Source: an uncultured Paracoccaceae bacterium (GTDB taxonomy: Bacteria > Pseudomonadota > Alphaproteobacteria > Rhodobacterales > Rhodobacteraceae). Taken from it: a stretch of 64,000 nucleotides of DNA. Of this stretch, positions 18,617 through 26,095 are shown one piece after another. The stretch is from contig CANNFQ010000001.1 in assembly GCA_947503925.1 (NCBI GenBank), positions 1,178,001-1,242,000 on the forward strand, in the 5' to 3' direction. The notes beneath the pieces are model-generated. The model was not told the DNA's origin and searched no databases. It saw only the letters and a list, made by a program, of their open reading frames with translations. Each line of letters starts with the position of its first letter. Position 1 is the first letter of the stretch. The translations under genes and the position numbers were made by a program.

Positions 18617-20095
18617 CTACCTTATGATGATTTCCGGTCCCATCAGCGTCGTTGGCAGATAGGTCGATATCGCAGGGATATAGGTGATCATGATCAGGAA
18701 AACGAAAAGGACGGCCAGGAATGGCAGCGCGGCACGCACAACCGCCATCATCGGCATCCCGGCCACCCCTGACGTGACAAACAGGTTCAAACCGACTGGC
18801 GGCGTGATCATCCCGATCTCCATATTCACCACCATGATGATCCCCAGATGAATGGGGTCGATACCCAGTTCAATCGCAATCGGAAACACCAGCGGTGCCA
18901 CAATCACAATCAGGCCTGACGGTTCCATGAACTGGCCACCAATTAGCAAGATCACGTTGACCACAATCAGGAAGGTAACCGGGCCCAAACCCGCGTCCAG
19001 CATCGCTCCGGCAATATGCTGCGGGATCTGCTCATCGGTTAGCACATGTTTCAACAACAGCGCGTTGGCAATAATGAACATCAGCGTGATGGTCAGCTTG
19101 CCGCCTTCAAACAGCGTTTGGCGGGTATCCTTGTGGAAAAACGCCGTGACCAGCGCCCATGGTTTCTGCAACAGACTGAACTTCTGCGGCACTGCGACCG
19201 CCGACAGGCTGACGGCCTCACCCTGAAACAGGTTGCCTTCGCTATCGCGGGCGGCCAACGGACCCATATCGCGATATATAAAGGTCGCCACGACAAAGGC
19301 ATAGACAGCTGCAATCGCCGCAGCCTCGGTCGGGGTGAACGCCCCGCCCTTCCAGTAGATCAGGCTCAGCCCTTCCTCGAACCGGATCCACGGGTGGCCA
19401 TAGATACCGCCCATGATGATCACGATCAGCAGCAACCCCCAAAGCGCGTCGCGGAAACTGTCGAAAATCTCGCCCCAGCCGCACCACTCGCCCTTCGGCA
19501 TATTCTTGATCCGGGCAATGATGTAGATCGTGATCATCAGCATCAACCCAGCCATGATCCCCGGAATCACACCCGCCAGAAACATCCGGCCCACAGATAC
19601 ATCCGTGGCCGAGGCATAGACAACCATCACGATGGATGGTGGGATCAGTATACCCAGCGTTCCTGCGTTACAGATCACACCGGCGGCAAATTCCTTTGTA
19701 TAGCCAACTTGGGTCATCGCCGCGATCACAATAGTTCCGATAGCAACCACGGTGGCTGGTGACGATCCCGACAGGGCGGCAAACATCATACAGGCGAATA
19801 CACCCGCAATCGCCAGCCCACCCTGCAAATGGCCGACGCAGGCAATGGCAAAACGGATGATCCGCTTGGCCACACCACCGGTGGACATAAAAGACGACGC
19901 CAACACAAAGAACGGAATAGCCAGCAGCGTGTAATGCCCTGCCATGGCAAGATAAAGCGACTGGGCGACCGCCGCCAGCGAGGTATCGGAAAACGCCAAT
20001 TGAAAAACAATTGAGCTGACACCCAATGCCACAGCAATCGGCACGCCCAACAGCAGAAGGCCGATGATCATCAGGAAAAGAAATGCAACTTCCAT
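18617..20095 (-). CDS. dctM: TRAP transporter large permease DctM
   Basis: The 492-residue protein with about a dozen transmembrane helices is the large TRAP subunit that forms the sodium-coupled transport path. Typical stretches include LLLLGVPIAVALGVSS, FFVLASSFMSTGGVAKRI, AALSGSSPATVVAIGT, GTLGILIPPSIVMVVY and MITPPVGLNLFVTSGVAG. It is longer than most DctM proteins because of a hydrophilic insertion of about 50 residues near position 270-320 (MGPLAARDSEGNLFQGEAVS onward) in a cytoplasmic loop. It lies 4 bp downstream of dctQ in the dctPQM operon, so it is very likely translationally coupled. Confidence 0.95.
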   Translation of the reverse strand: MEVAFLFLMIIGLLLLGVPIAVALGVSSIVFQLAFSDTSLAAVAQSLYLAMAGHYTLLAIPFFVLASSFMSTGGVAKRIIRFAIACVGHLQGGLAIAGVFACMMFAALSGSSPATVVAIGTIVIAAMTQVGYTKEFAAGVICNAGTLGILIPPSIVMVVYASATDVSVGRMFLAGVIPGIMAGLMLMITIYIIARIKNMPKGEWCGWGEIFDSFRDALWGLLLIVIIMGGIYGHPWIRFEEGLSLIYWKGGAFTPTEAAAIAAVYAFVVATFIYRDMGPLAARDSEGNLFQGEAVSLSAVAVPQKFSLLQKPWALVTAFFHKDTRQTLFEGGKLTITLMFIIANALLLKHVLTDEQIPQHIAGAMLDAGLGPVTFLIVVNVILLIGGQFMEPSGLIVIVAPLVFPIAIELGIDPIHLGIIMVVNMEIGMITPPVGLNLFVTSGVAGMPMMAVVRAALPFLAVLFVFLIMITYIPAISTYLPTTLMGPEIIIR

Positions 20096-20099
20096 CGGC

Positions 20100-20786
20100 T
20101 CAAGCCTCCTTCTTCAGCGTTTCAGCGGCTTCTTCGACCGCTTCCTCAGCTTCATGGCTTACGATCAGGCTCTCAGCCTCATCGGTCCAGACACGCCAGA
20201 CGGCCTGACAGATGCGAAACAGGATCAGCACGGCAGCAATCGGCAGGATGGTATAGGGGATCATCCGGGGCATCTTTGAATAGCGGTCGCCGTAATTGAT
20301 CCAGTCTTCCAGAAAACGCAGCCATTCTGGCATCGGGATCTGGTCGGTTTCGAAAAAACTGCGCCCACGCGCGTCAAAATCAAATCCGGTCGGGAACCAC
20401 TTACCGGTGGTGGGGGGCAAATCGGCAAATGGCGCCCATTGGTCCCAGGCCCCTTTCAGTAGCATTACGCCATAGAAAATCGTGACCGCTCCGGCGATCA
20501 GGGCTATCACTTTGCGCGGCCGGGGGGGCAGAAGGTTGGTAATGGCATCGACACCCAGATGGGCCGTTACCTTGAACCCGTAAGCCACACCAAACAGGAC
20601 CAGCCATGCAAACAGGACGAGCACAACCTCAAGGCTCCAGATGATCGCGCTGTTGAACCCGTATCGCAACACCACATTGGCGAATGTCAGCATGGTCATC
20701 AGCCCCAGCAGCACGGCGATAACGTTTTCCTCAAACCCGTGAACGGCACGGCCCACCGGCCCCTTGGGCGTGTATTTGCTGCTCAT
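20100..20786 (-). CDS. dctQ: TRAP transporter small permease DctQ
   Basis: The 228-residue protein with four transmembrane helices is the small TRAP subunit that connects the substrate-binding protein to DctM. Visible are NVVLRYGFNSAIIWSLEVVL and LGVDAITNLLPPRPRKVIAL, typical of the family, with a hydrophilic loop of about 55 residues before the last helix. The size is close to that of the Rhodobacter C4-dicarboxylate DctQ. GGGAGGGG lies 4 nt upstream of the ATG. It sits between dctP and dctM, with a strong hairpin in front of it. Confidence 0.93.
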   Translation of the reverse strand: MSSKYTPKGPVGRAVHGFEENVIAVLLGLMTMLTFANVVLRYGFNSAIIWSLEVVLVLFAWLVLFGVAYGFKVTAHLGVDAITNLLPPRPRKVIALIAGAVTIFYGVMLLKGAWDQWAPFADLPPTTGKWFPTGFDFDARGRSFFETDQIPMPEWLRFLEDWINYGDRYSKMPRMIPYTILPIAAVLILFRICQAVWRVWTDEAESLIVSHEAEEAVEEAAETLKKEA

Positions 20787-20812
20787 TGTCCCCTCCCGCG
20801 GGATGGCAGAAA

Positions 20813-20836
20813 GGCGGTCCGGTTATCCGGACCGCC
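20813..20836 (-). promoter_or_regulatory. intercistronic hairpin between dctP and dctQ
   Basis: A perfect 10-bp stem (GGCGGTCCGG and CCGGACCGCC) with a 4-nt loop lies 13 bp after the dctP stop, followed only by TTTCTG in the direction of transcription. Such hairpins after binding-protein genes commonly stabilise the upstream message or partly stop transcription, giving more binding protein than permease. Confidence 0.75.
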
Positions 20837-20849
20837 CTGTTCATATGAC

Positions 20850-21854
20850 TTACATCGAGTCGTTGATGGCCTGCGCGGCGTCGATGTTTTCCTGACCTAC
20901 TTCGTCAGCAAACTGCGCCCAGACAGGTTTCATCGCTTCAACCCATGCGGTGCGCTGCTCTGGTGTCAGCTGACGCACTTCGCCGCCGGCATCGATGATC
21001 GCTTGCTTGGCTTCGGCATTCACGCGTGCGGATTCACCATTCCGAGTCTGCGTCACCTCATCAAGGATCGTCAGGAACTGGTCGCGCACTTCTGGCTCAA
21101 GGCTGTCTAGCCAATCCACAGATGCGACGACGAGATAGTCAATGATACCATGGTTGGTCTCGGTAATACCGTCCTGCACCTCAAAGAATTTCTGGCCGTA
21201 GATGTTCGACCAAGTGTTCTCTTGGCCATCCACAACCCCGGTCTGCAGCGCGCCATAAACTTCCGAGAATGACATCGGCTGCGGGGATGCGCCCAGAGCT
21301 TCCATCTGGGCCACAAGCACATCGGATGGCTGCACGCGGAATTTCAGGCCATTGGCGTCGCCGGGCTCAACAAGCGGCACATTGGCGCTGATCTGCTTCA
21401 TGCCGTTATGCCAGAACTGCAGACCCTGCAAACCACGGCGCTGCATCGCATCCTTCATCGCCTGACCAGCATCAGATGCCTGGAACGCATCCACAGCATC
21501 GATATTTTCAAACATGAAGGGCAGGTCGAACAAACGATAGGCCTTGGTGATCGACTCAAACAGCGACAGTGACGGCGCTGCCAGTTGTACGTCACCGCGC
21601 AGCATCGCCTCGATCACCTGCTCGTCAGTGTAAAGGGTCGAATTGGGGAACACTTCCATGCACATTGTGCCGTTCATTTCCGCATTCACGCGGTCTGCCA
21701 GCAGGCTTGCCGCTATCCCTTTTGGGTGTCGGTCGGTGTTGGTCACATGGCTGAATTTAACAACAATCTCGCCGTCATCGCAGCCTTCCGCATAGGCTGA
21801 CGTCGCCATCACTGCGATTGCAGCCATTGCGGCTGCGGCTTTCAAAAAGGTCAT
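20850..21854 (-). CDS. dctP: TRAP transporter substrate-binding protein DctP
   Basis: The 334-residue periplasmic receptor starts at the ATG at 21854, with GGGAGGAGA 5 nt upstream. It has a signal peptide (MTFLKAAAAMAAIAVMATSAYA) and the DctP fold. The ligand arginine region LKFRVQPSDVLVAQMEALGA and the GALQTGVVDGQENTWSNIY motif are typical of C4-dicarboxylate receptors (succinate, malate, fumarate). Length agrees with Rhodobacter DctP. It is the first gene of dctPQM. Two GTGCG dyads lie 170-220 bp upstream of its start, and dctD/dctB are close by. Confidence 0.94.
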   Translation of the reverse strand: MTFLKAAAAMAAIAVMATSAYAEGCDDGEIVVKFSHVTNTDRHPKGIAASLLADRVNAEMNGTMCMEVFPNSTLYTDEQVIEAMLRGDVQLAAPSLSLFESITKAYRLFDLPFMFENIDAVDAFQASDAGQAMKDAMQRRGLQGLQFWHNGMKQISANVPLVEPGDANGLKFRVQPSDVLVAQMEALGASPQPMSFSEVYGALQTGVVDGQENTWSNIYGQKFFEVQDGITETNHGIIDYLVVASVDWLDSLEPEVRDQFLTILDEVTQTRNGESARVNAEAKQAIIDAGGEVRQLTPEQRTAWVEAMKPVWAQFADEVGQENIDAAQAINDSM

Positions 21855-22022
21855 TATGTCTCCTCCCAAGAGAATCTCGCCGCCCCTTGATCAGGCGTGC
21901 AGGGCGATCAGACAGATTGGGCAACCCGCAGACAAGCGTTACGCAGGAAAATCAGAAACTCGGGTTATGACATTGATAAATAGTCACTTTAATTGTGGCT
22001 CGCATTTCGCCTTGCTGGAGAT

Positions 22023-22038
22023 GGGCGGTATTTCGCAC
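22023..22038 (-). promoter_or_regulatory. putative DctD-type operator, distal half-conserved copy
   Basis: On the minus strand this reads GTGCGAAATACCGCCC and matches the copy at 22056-22071 in 12 of 16 positions. The centres of the two sites are 33 bp apart, which is about three helical turns. It lies about 170 bp upstream of the dctP ATG. Confidence 0.55.
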
Positions 22039-22055
22039 AACTGTTTGCGCCAAAA

Positions 22056-22071
22056 GTGCGGAAATCCGCAC
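22056..22071 (-). promoter_or_regulatory. putative DctD-type operator, perfect dyad
   Basis: GTGCGGAAATCCGCAC has 7-bp arms around a 2-bp centre. It lies 3 bp past the stop of the B12-binding gene and about 200 bp upstream of dctP. From memory, rhizobial DctD sites upstream of dctA are dyads of this GTGCG type, but I could not check this. Confidence 0.6.
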
Positions 22072-22074
22072 AGG

Positions 22075-22905
22075 TCAGTCGTCGGGACTATCCAATAGCG
22101 CGCGAAGCGTGGCAGTGGCCGTTTCCATATCCTGCATGATCGCATCCGCACCCACCAGGTCAACGATATCTGGGAAATGGATCAACACATTGCCTGCCAC
22201 AATGATATGCGACAGGGGTTGAGTGATACGCAAGGCTAGGATCAATCGGGCCAGCGGTTCGATCATCCGGTCCGAATGGGCCACCAAAACGACCGCGCGA
22301 TAGCTGCGTTCCTCGCTTTGATGCAACAACTGATCATGCGAAAGCCCCACCGACATATCAACATCCCACCCTTCCCGGCGGAACATGTCGGTTGCCATTT
22401 CAATACCCAATGTATGAGTTTCACCCGGCACCAGCGCAAACAAGGCCGGGCGTTCGTCGCGCCCTTTGGCAAAAGACGCGGCAACAATATGGCGCAGGCC
22501 GCGGATGATCCGATAAAGTCGACCAGATGCAAGCGTGACATCGACGAAGGAAATGCGATCCTCGTCCCACATCATCCCCAGGCTGCGGGCCGCACCCGCA
22601 ACATAGCCCAGATAAATCGCCTCAATGTCCACCCCATCACGTCGGGCGGCCAGAATGATACGGTCGGCCGCATCATGATCTGATGACAAGAGCGCGGCAC
22701 AGAGCAAATCAATCTCTGATTGTGTTGGCAAATCCTCATTCCGGACGGTGCGGGGCATACGAAATGCCAATCGCCTGACGACTTCGCGTGCCAGAGATTC
22801 GACCGCCTGCGGAGGAAGTTTTTGCTCGGCCAGTCGAAATTGCTGATCCGCTTTGTCATATTCTGAACGGTCAAACGCATCCGCATTCAGTGGCGCACGG
22901 GCCAT
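22075..22905 (-). CDS. stand-alone B12-binding domain protein (AerR/PpaA-like)
   Basis: The protein has 276 residues from the ATG at 22905, which has GGGGAGGG 7 nt upstream. A helical region (about residues 60-150), including WDEDRISFVDVTLASGRLYR, resembles the helix-bundle cap of B12-binding proteins. A Rossmann-like B12 domain follows, with the histidine motif GETHTLGIEMATDMFRREGW, a variant of DxHxxG. There is no MerR, HTH or catalytic domain. The best match I know is AerR/PpaA, cobalamin-dependent antirepressors of photosynthesis genes, but no photosynthesis genes are in this window. It lies between dctPQM and dctDB on the same strand, which hints at a link to dicarboxylate uptake or simply to a neighbouring regulon. 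Confidence 0.8.
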   Translation of the reverse strand: MARAPLNADAFDRSEYDKADQQFRLAEQKLPPQAVESLAREVVRRLAFRMPRTVRNEDLPTQSEIDLLCAALLSSDHDAADRIILAARRDGVDIEAIYLGYVAGAARSLGMMWDEDRISFVDVTLASGRLYRIIRGLRHIVAASFAKGRDERPALFALVPGETHTLGIEMATDMFRREGWDVDMSVGLSHDQLLHQSEERSYRAVVLVAHSDRMIEPLARLILALRITQPLSHIIVAGNVLIHFPDIVDLVGADAIMQDMETATATLRALLDSPDD

Positions 22906-23041
22906 GAGCGTCCCTCCCCTATTGGCACGGCGCATACCGCCGGAACTCATGACGGTTCCGTTAACAGTATTCAGCTATTCATGATGCTATCACAGCCCCG
23001 TGTTTACAAAGACGTGGCAGAATGTCGCGGCGGCGCACGTC

Positions 23042-24268
23042 TTAGTTGCGGAAATCTTCGGCCCGCAGCCCGTGTTTGGTCAGCTTGTCATAGAAGGTCT
23101 TGCGCGGCAATTGCAAGTCGCGCGCCACCTCAGTTGCGCGACCATTATGGCGGCGCAGGGCGGCTACCAAAAGCGACCTTTCGACCTGCGCCATCTGGGC
23201 GCTCAGTCCAAGGCCAACCTGAACATCACTTTCGTCAAGCCCCATGGCAAACCGCATGGCAACATTCATCAAGGCACGCGCATTCCCCGACCAGTCCTGC
23301 CCCATCAGGCGGGCGGTGTGATCGGCCGTAATCTCTGGCACCGGCAGATTTGTCTGCTCGCAGGCTTGCGCGACATAATGCTCAAACAGCACCGGAATAT
23401 CCTCAGGGCGTTCGCGCAGGGCCGGCACACGCACGCGCATCATATCCAGACGGTAAAACAGCTCTGCACTGAAACTGCCCTGCCCCATCGCCTCCTTCAT
23501 GTTGCGGGTCGATCCGGCCAGAACCCGGGCCGGGGCACCGCCTTCCAAATTGTCCAGCAGGGCCAGCTGCACCGCAGGGCCAAGCCCTGTCACCTCATCA
23601 ATGTAGAGCGTGCCATCCGTGGCCTGGCCAAGCGCCGCCACCAATGCGGCTTCGTCCAGCGATGCGGCGGCCCGTTTGACAAACGGATGCGTGGCCGAAA
23701 GCGACAAAAGGTGAATTACTTCCGCAATCTTTGACGTGCCTGACCCCGGTTCACCAACGATCAGCGCCTCAGTACCCGCACGCGCTGCCGCACGCACTTG
23801 CGCGCGCATTTCTTCGGCCAGGGACGAATGACCAAACAGCATCCGCGCAGCGGCATCGCCTGCCTCCAGTTCGGACTTTTTGCGCCGGTTCTGCAGAACC
23901 TGTGCGCGGGCATCCAGCGCCCGCTCTATCACCGCGATGAAATCTTGGGGCGCGCAGGGTTTCTCCAAAAAATCATAAGCGCCAGCTGACATGGCACGCA
24001 CAGCCATGGGGATATCCGCCTCACCCGTCAGCAGGATGACGGGCATCTCGGGATCGGTCTCGCGCGCATAATCCAGCAGGTGGAAACCGTCACGCCCCGG
24101 CATCCGAATATCGGATACCACAACGCCATCGAAACCGGGCGTCAGGTGGTCCTTGGCTTCCACGAACGATCCGGCAACCGTCGGCGTCAGATCGGCCAGT
24201 TCCAGGGTTTGGCCAAGCGCCTCACGGATATCACGGTCATCATCAACCAGCAGAACACGACGGGTCAT
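23042..24268 (-). CDS. dctD: DctD-like response regulator with degenerate AAA+ domain (no GAFTGA)
   Basis: The 408-residue protein has a receiver domain (residues 1-120, phospho-aspartate in VVSDIRMPGRDG and lysine in FLEKPCAPQDF), an AAA+ domain (about 140-340) and a Fis-type HTH at the end (RHNGRATEVARDLQLPRKTF). The AAA+ part is reduced. The Walker A loop reads GEPGSGTSKIAE and lacks the usual lysine position. The stretch that should hold ESELFGHEPGAFTGA is missing: the sequence passes from HPFVKRAAASLDEAALVAAL straight to GTLYIDEVTGL. It cannot contact sigma-54 in the normal way. Its ATG overlaps the dctB stop by 4 bp. Confidence 0.9.
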   Translation of the reverse strand: MTRRVLLVDDDRDIREALGQTLELADLTPTVAGSFVEAKDHLTPGFDGVVVSDIRMPGRDGFHLLDYARETDPEMPVILLTGEADIPMAVRAMSAGAYDFLEKPCAPQDFIAVIERALDARAQVLQNRRKKSELEAGDAAARMLFGHSSLAEEMRAQVRAAARAGTEALIVGEPGSGTSKIAEVIHLLSLSATHPFVKRAAASLDEAALVAALGQATDGTLYIDEVTGLGPAVQLALLDNLEGGAPARVLAGSTRNMKEAMGQGSFSAELFYRLDMMRVRVPALRERPEDIPVLFEHYVAQACEQTNLPVPEITADHTARLMGQDWSGNARALMNVAMRFAMGLDESDVQVGLGLSAQMAQVERSLLVAALRRHNGRATEVARDLQLPRKTFYDKLTKHGLRAEDFRN

Positions 24269-26034
24269 GCAGCCACCTCTTGCAGGACCGCATCCAGTTC
24301 AACGGTAAAGACAGCTCCACCATCTGCGTGGTTGCGGCCGCGGATCGCACCACCAAAGCTTTGCACCAACCCGTAAGAAATCGATAGACCCAGCCCCATC
24401 CCTTCTGCCGCGCCTACTGCCTTGGTGGAATAGAATGGATCAAAGATGCGCTCAGGCTCTGCAATGCCCGGGCCGGTATCGCGCACTGACAGGGTCGTGC
24501 GCCCGGCGGTTTGCATCACGTCGATAAAGATATTCTTGGGGTCGCTGTCTTCCATCGCGTCCATGCCATTCGAAACAAGGTTCAACACCACCTGTTGCAA
24601 ACGCACCTCGCCGCCGCGCACGATGACAGGCGCGTCAGGGCGCGTCCAATGCAGTGTCACACCAGTCTGCTCTGCACGCGGACCGACAATCTCCAACACG
24701 GCATCAATCACCTCAGACAGGTCCACATTTGTGGGTGGCTCATCCTCTTGCCGGGCAAAAGCACGCAGGTTGCTGATGATACGTCCCATGCGCCGCGCCA
24801 GTTCCGAGATGCGGCCCAGATTATGCGCCGCGACCTGCGGCTTGTCGCGCTCTAGGAACCCTTGGGCATTTTCAGCGAAAGACCTGATCGCGGTCAGCGG
24901 CTGGTTCAATTCGTGGCTGATCCCGGCGGACATCTGGCCCAGCGCCGACAGCTTGCCAGCCTGTACCAATTCATCCTGCGCCTTTTGTAGACGTTGTTCG
25001 GCGGCCTTGCGTTCGGCGACCTCGCGGCGCAAATCGGCGTTCAGCGCTTGCAGGTCGGCGGTGCGATCCTGCACCCGGCGTTCCAGCTTGGCGTTCAGCA
25101 CAGCCAGCGTGCGGCGACGCTGCGCCACAACCAGCAAAAGCATGCCGAAAGCAAGGCAGACGGCGGCTGCGATGGCCGCTTGCAGGCTGGCCAGCTTGCG
25201 GGCTGGGGCAACATCAACCAGTACTTCGCCCGTCATGCCGATCACCGGCAGATCAAGGGTCAAATGCAGCGCGCGCGCAGGAAGATAGCGGCCCCCATCG
25301 ACATCCCAGACCTCATAACCGCTGACCAGCCCCTCGGTGTAACGCACAAATGGGGCCACGCTGCCCTGCGGATATTCCAGGTCCTGGACCGGCTCCCCGA
25401 TCCGCGACCGGAACACCAGTTCCGACCGGTTCGATAGAAAGATGACACCGCGTTGATCAGTAAAGAAAACCGCCGGGCGCGCGCCACGCCATGATGCCTC
25501 CACCTGCTCAATATCGGCATAGACAACCAGAGCTCCTTCGACCGGCCCCTGTTCGGAAAAGACAGGAGCGGCAAAAACAAAAGCGCGGCGCTGATAGGAC
25601 TCGCTGTATAAATGATAGAAGCCCAGCGCCCCATCCAGCGCACGTTCAAAATAGGCACGACCCGCATGATCGACATTGGGTGCCTCTTCGGTCGCAACCA
25701 GCAAGTCGCCATCCAGGTCAACCAGAATGATATCCAGCGCACCGGTCTTATCCGCGATCTCCTGCAACACGGGCCGCAGGCTAGCCGCAGGAGCCGCACC
25801 GTCCATCACGGCGCGCAATTGCGGGTGATCGGCCGTCAGCACTGACAATTCGCGGAAACGGCGCAATTCGCTGGTCAAACTGTCAGAAGCCAGCGCCAGA
25901 TCCGACCGCGCCCGCTGATCCAACTGCGCCAGCGCCGACACATAACCATACCACCACACCGCCCCGGCAAAAGCGGCAACTGCGGCTAGAAATCCAGCGA
26001 TGATCATCAGACGAGGGCGAAGCAATTGGCGCAT
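24265..26034 (-). CDS. dctB: DctB-like sensor histidine kinase
   Basis: The protein has 589 residues from the ATG at 26034; the frame is open further but would overlap the divergent P450 start. Two transmembrane helices (about residues 9-28 and 275-297) enclose a periplasmic sensor domain of DctB/double-Cache type. A coiled coil follows, then HisKA with SAGISHELNQPLTAIRSFAE, and an ATPase with N box NLVSNGMDA, DTGPGI and GLGLSISYGLV. DctB senses C4-dicarboxylates and phosphorylates DctD. It is coupled to dctD and its 5' end faces a P450 gene only 61 bp away. Confidence 0.93.
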   Translation of the reverse strand: MRQLLRPRLMIIAGFLAAVAAFAGAVWWYGYVSALAQLDQRARSDLALASDSLTSELRRFRELSVLTADHPQLRAVMDGAAPAASLRPVLQEIADKTGALDIILVDLDGDLLVATEEAPNVDHAGRAYFERALDGALGFYHLYSESYQRRAFVFAAPVFSEQGPVEGALVVYADIEQVEASWRGARPAVFFTDQRGVIFLSNRSELVFRSRIGEPVQDLEYPQGSVAPFVRYTEGLVSGYEVWDVDGGRYLPARALHLTLDLPVIGMTGEVLVDVAPARKLASLQAAIAAAVCLAFGMLLLVVAQRRRTLAVLNAKLERRVQDRTADLQALNADLRREVAERKAAEQRLQKAQDELVQAGKLSALGQMSAGISHELNQPLTAIRSFAENAQGFLERDKPQVAAHNLGRISELARRMGRIISNLRAFARQEDEPPTNVDLSEVIDAVLEIVGPRAEQTGVTLHWTRPDAPVIVRGGEVRLQQVVLNLVSNGMDAMEDSDPKNIFIDVMQTAGRTTLSVRDTGPGIAEPERIFDPFYSTKAVGAAEGMGLGLSISYGLVQSFGGAIRGRNHADGGAVFTVELDAVLQEVAA

Positions 26035-26095
26035 ACATCGCAGCTTATCCAGCCCCCCTTGCAAAGACCAGACAGGTGGCCCAAAGCTACGCGTC

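Noticed and set aside
21855..22022. Sigma-54 (-24/-12) promoter upstream of dctP
   Set aside because: I could not find GG-N10-GC with acceptable flanks on the minus strand, in line with the DctD-like protein lacking GAFTGA.
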